The notes beneath the pieces are model-generated. The model made no database searches. It was not told the origin of the DNA and saw only the letters and a program-made list of their open reading frames with translations. This document shows, piece by piece, positions 62,196 to 64,000 of a DNA stretch of 64,000 bases. This DNA comes from Magnetovibrio sp. GTDB lineage: Bacteria > Pseudomonadota > Alphaproteobacteria > Rhodospirillales > Magnetovibrionaceae. The stretch's first letter is position 1. Each line of letters begins with the position of its first letter. The position numbers and the translations under genes are program-made. The stretch spans positions 1 to 64,000 of the forward strand of contig JAPHSY010000010.1 of assembly GCA_026196495.1 (NCBI GenBank). The letters are read 5' to 3'.

Positions 62196-63542
62196 ATGAA
62201 ATATGAAACTCAAAAACTGGCTTATCCGTATTTCCTTGCGGCTATGGGCCTATTTGCGGCACAGGTCCTTGGTGGAATGTTGGCTGGTACAGTCTACATC
62301 TTTCCCAACCTGTTGTCGGAAACGGTACCGTTCCACATCATTCGTATGATCCACACCAATGCGCTTATCGTGTGGTTGTTGTTCGGTTTTTTTGGGGCGG
62401 CTTACTATCTGATTCCAGAAGAAACAGAAACAGAAATTCATAGCCCGTTTATTGCCAAGTTGCAGTTCTGGCTATTCCTAATTGGTGCGGCGGCGGCCGT
62501 GGTTGGTTACCTGTTCGGTATCCACGAAGGCCGTGAATTCCTTGAACAACCCCTCCCAATCAAGGTTGCCATTGTCGTCGTCGCACTGATGTTCCTCTAC
62601 AACATCACCATGACCATGTTGAAGGGCCGTAAAACTGCGGTGTCTTTGATCCTGACCATGGGCTTGTGGGGGCTGGCACTGTTCTTCCTGTTTGCCTTTT
62701 ACAATCCTGATAACCTTGCCCTGGACAAAATGTTCTGGTGGTACGTGGTCCATCTTTGGGTTGAAGGCGTGTGGGAATTGATCATGGCTGCGATCCTATC
62801 GTTCCTGTTGATTAAGATGACCGGTGTTGACCGTGAAGTGGTTGAAAAATGGCTTTACGTGATTGTCTCCATGACCTTGTTTACGGGGCTATTGGGTACT
62901 GGCCACCACTACTATTGGATTGGTACACCAGGTTACTGGCAATGGATCGGCTCGATCTTCTCGACCTTAGAAGTCTTACCGTTCTTCGCCATCGTCGTGT
63001 TCGCGTTCATGATTGTTCGCAAAGGAGGTCGTGATCATCCCAACCAAGCTGCAATGCTGTGGACTTTGGGCTGTGCTGTGCTGGCGTTCTTTGGTGCTGG
63101 TGTGTGGGGCTTCTTGCACACGTTGGCCCCAATTAACTATCTAACACACGGTACGCAGTTAACCGCTGCGCATGGTCACTTAGCGTTCTATGGTGCCTAT
63201 GTGATGGTGAATTTGGCAATTATCACTTACGCCATGCCCCATCTCAGAGGTATGCAACCTTATAACCAAGTGCTCAACATGTGGAGCTTCTGGATCATGT
63301 CCAGTGGCATGGTGTTCATGACCTTGAGCCTAACCGCAGCAGGCATTTTGCAGACACACCTGCAACGTGTCATGGCTATGGGCTTTATGGATGTGATGGA
63401 TGAAATTGATTTCTTTTTCATCCTGCGCGGTCTGTCTGGATTGGTTGTCGTGATTGGTGTGGTGTTGTTTATTTACGCAACACTCAGCACTGAAAAAGCT
63501 CAAGTTAAGGCTAAAAATATGACTCCCCAAGCGGCGGAATAG
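62196..63542 (+). CDS. norB: Nitric oxide reductase catalytic subunit
   Basis: 448 residues, 12 membrane helices, heme-copper oxidase superfamily. Reduces two NO to N2O. Seen: H54-type ligand in RMIHTNALIVWLLFG, WWYVVHLWVEGVWELIMAA with His and the cNor-specific Glu residues, GTGHHYYWIG for the non-heme iron, and AAHGHLAFYGAYV for the b-type hemes. Part of norCB followed by norQ. Confidence 0.98.
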   Translation: MKYETQKLAYPYFLAAMGLFAAQVLGGMLAGTVYIFPNLLSETVPFHIIRMIHTNALIVWLLFGFFGAAYYLIPEETETEIHSPFIAKLQFWLFLIGAAAAVVGYLFGIHEGREFLEQPLPIKVAIVVVALMFLYNITMTMLKGRKTAVSLILTMGLWGLALFFLFAFYNPDNLALDKMFWWYVVHLWVEGVWELIMAAILSFLLIKMTGVDREVVEKWLYVIVSMTLFTGLLGTGHHYYWIGTPGYWQWIGSIFSTLEVLPFFAIVVFAFMIVRKGGRDHPNQAAMLWTLGCAVLAFFGAGVWGFLHTLAPINYLTHGTQLTAAHGHLAFYGAYVMVNLAIITYAMPHLRGMQPYNQVLNMWSFWIMSSGMVFMTLSLTAAGILQTHLQRVMAMGFMDVMDEIDFFFILRGLSGLVVVIGVVLFIYATLSTEKAQVKAKNMTPQAAE

Positions 63543-63580
63543 CGTCGCTCAATAAAAACGAAGCTGAAGACTAACTAAAC

Positions 63581-63622
63581 GGGGGGATATCCATTTGGAC
63601 ATAGGATATCTCCCCTTTTTTC
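63581..63622 (+). terminator. Terminator-like hairpin after norB
   Basis: ggggggatatcc and ggatatctcccc pair around a loop, followed by a run of T. It lies between norB and the norQ-type gene, so it may only attenuate read-through. Confidence 0.7.
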
Positions 63623-63645
63623 TTTCGCATTAGGTGCTTTTTCTC

Positions 63646-64000
63646 ATGAACAAAATAGATTCTCGTATTCCATTTTATCTCCCAGTTGCAAATGAGTGTG
63701 AGCTTTTTGAACACGCCTATAAAAACCATTTGCCGCTTATGCTGAAGGGGCCGACAGGGTGTGGAAAAACGCGTTTCGTTGCACATATGACGGCACGTTT
63801 AGGTTTGGATTTACACACGGTTTCCTGTCATGACGATTTAACGGCTGCAGATCTAACGGGGCGTTATTTGCTGAAAGGTGGAGACACCCAATGGGTTGAT
63901 GGCCCGTTGACCCACGCTGTTCGTAAAGGTGGGGCGTGTTACCTTGATGAAGTGGTTGAAGCCCGAAAAGATGTCACTGTTGTGTTGCACCCGTTAACCG
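63646..64000 (+). CDS. norQ: NorQ/CbbQ-type AAA+ ATPase, cut by right edge
   Basis: 118 codons visible from ATG 63646. Walker A GPTGCGKT (35-42), [19 protein letters not shown] and Walker B region ACYLDEV are typical of MoxR-class CbbQ/NirQ/NorQ chaperones, which with NorD insert the metal centre or activate NorCB. The rest of the gene and norD, if present, are beyond the window. Confidence 0.9.
   Translation, partial: MNKIDSRIPFYLPVANECELFEHAYKNHLPLMLKGPTGCGKTRFVAHMTARLGLDLHTVSCHDDLTAADLTGRYLLKGGDTQWVDGPLTHAVRKGGACYLDEVVEARKDVTVVLHPLT

Noticed and set aside
1..64000. CRISPR array, rRNA operon or intact insertion sequence
   Set aside because: No regularly spaced repeats, no rRNA sequence and no complete transposase were found.

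Overview
The window looks like chromosome of a free-living, probably marine, alphaproteobacterium of the Rhodospirillales type. This rests on class II (B12-dependent) ribonucleotide reductase, an NDUFA12-type complex I subunit next to mlaD, DUF2155 and aat, a ThiS-ThiG fusion, a class I PHA synthase, PPi-dependent phosphofructokinase, many sensory proteins and a cytochrome c-dependent nitric oxide reductase. The species call is inference; no rRNA is present.

Left part (1-35.2 kb), core genome. In order: nrdJ (cut by the left edge) with candidate NrdR boxes; NDUFA12, two tandem mlaD paralogues, a methyltransferase, DUF2155 and convergent aat; small membrane proteins and a thioesterase; accC-accB-aroQ; thiSG, a LysE exporter and an ornithine/lysine-type decarboxylase; a DEAD-box helicase; an isochorismatase-like hydrolase, alpha/beta hydrolase, gamma carbonic anhydrase, meaB and slyX; an orphan sensor histidine kinase; phaC with a coiled-coil partner; an OmpA-like lipoprotein; aminotransferase, hom and recJ; a small membrane protein, a cation/proton antiporter, an HBM-type chemoreceptor, a soluble PDC/Cache protein and pfp.

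Middle (35.4-48.4 kb), accessory. An intact tRNA-Glu(UUC) at 35440-35515 is followed 4.5 kb later by a decayed copy of its 3' 45 bases (40038-40082) and a truncated integrase, which is the scar of one or more integrative elements. Between the copies lie a Lon-family protease and an amino-acid permease. Beyond them are an ABC/HlyD exporter operon and, divergently, an operon with a strong Zur-type palindrome: a His-rich ZrgA/DUF2796 protein, an ABC ATPase, an FtsX-like permease and a DUF3299 protein, i.e. a Zrg-type zinc uptake system.

Right part (48.5-59.9 kb) is the most unusual stretch: fourteen same-strand, tightly packed genes, mostly exported or membrane-bound and mostly of unknown function. 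They include a periplasmic caspase-like protease with an EF-hand and SH3-like domain, a lytic transglycosylase, an ExbB/MotA-like channel protein, a possible ExbD-like protein, a TonB/TolA-shaped protein, two lipoproteins, a DUF4384 membrane protein and a possible anti-sigma-like protein. I propose it encodes an undescribed envelope-spanning machine. 

The right end (60-64 kb) is denitrification: two overlapping cysteine-poor Crp/Fnr regulators divergent from norC-norB, then a norQ/cbbQ-type AAA+ chaperone gene cut by the right edge.
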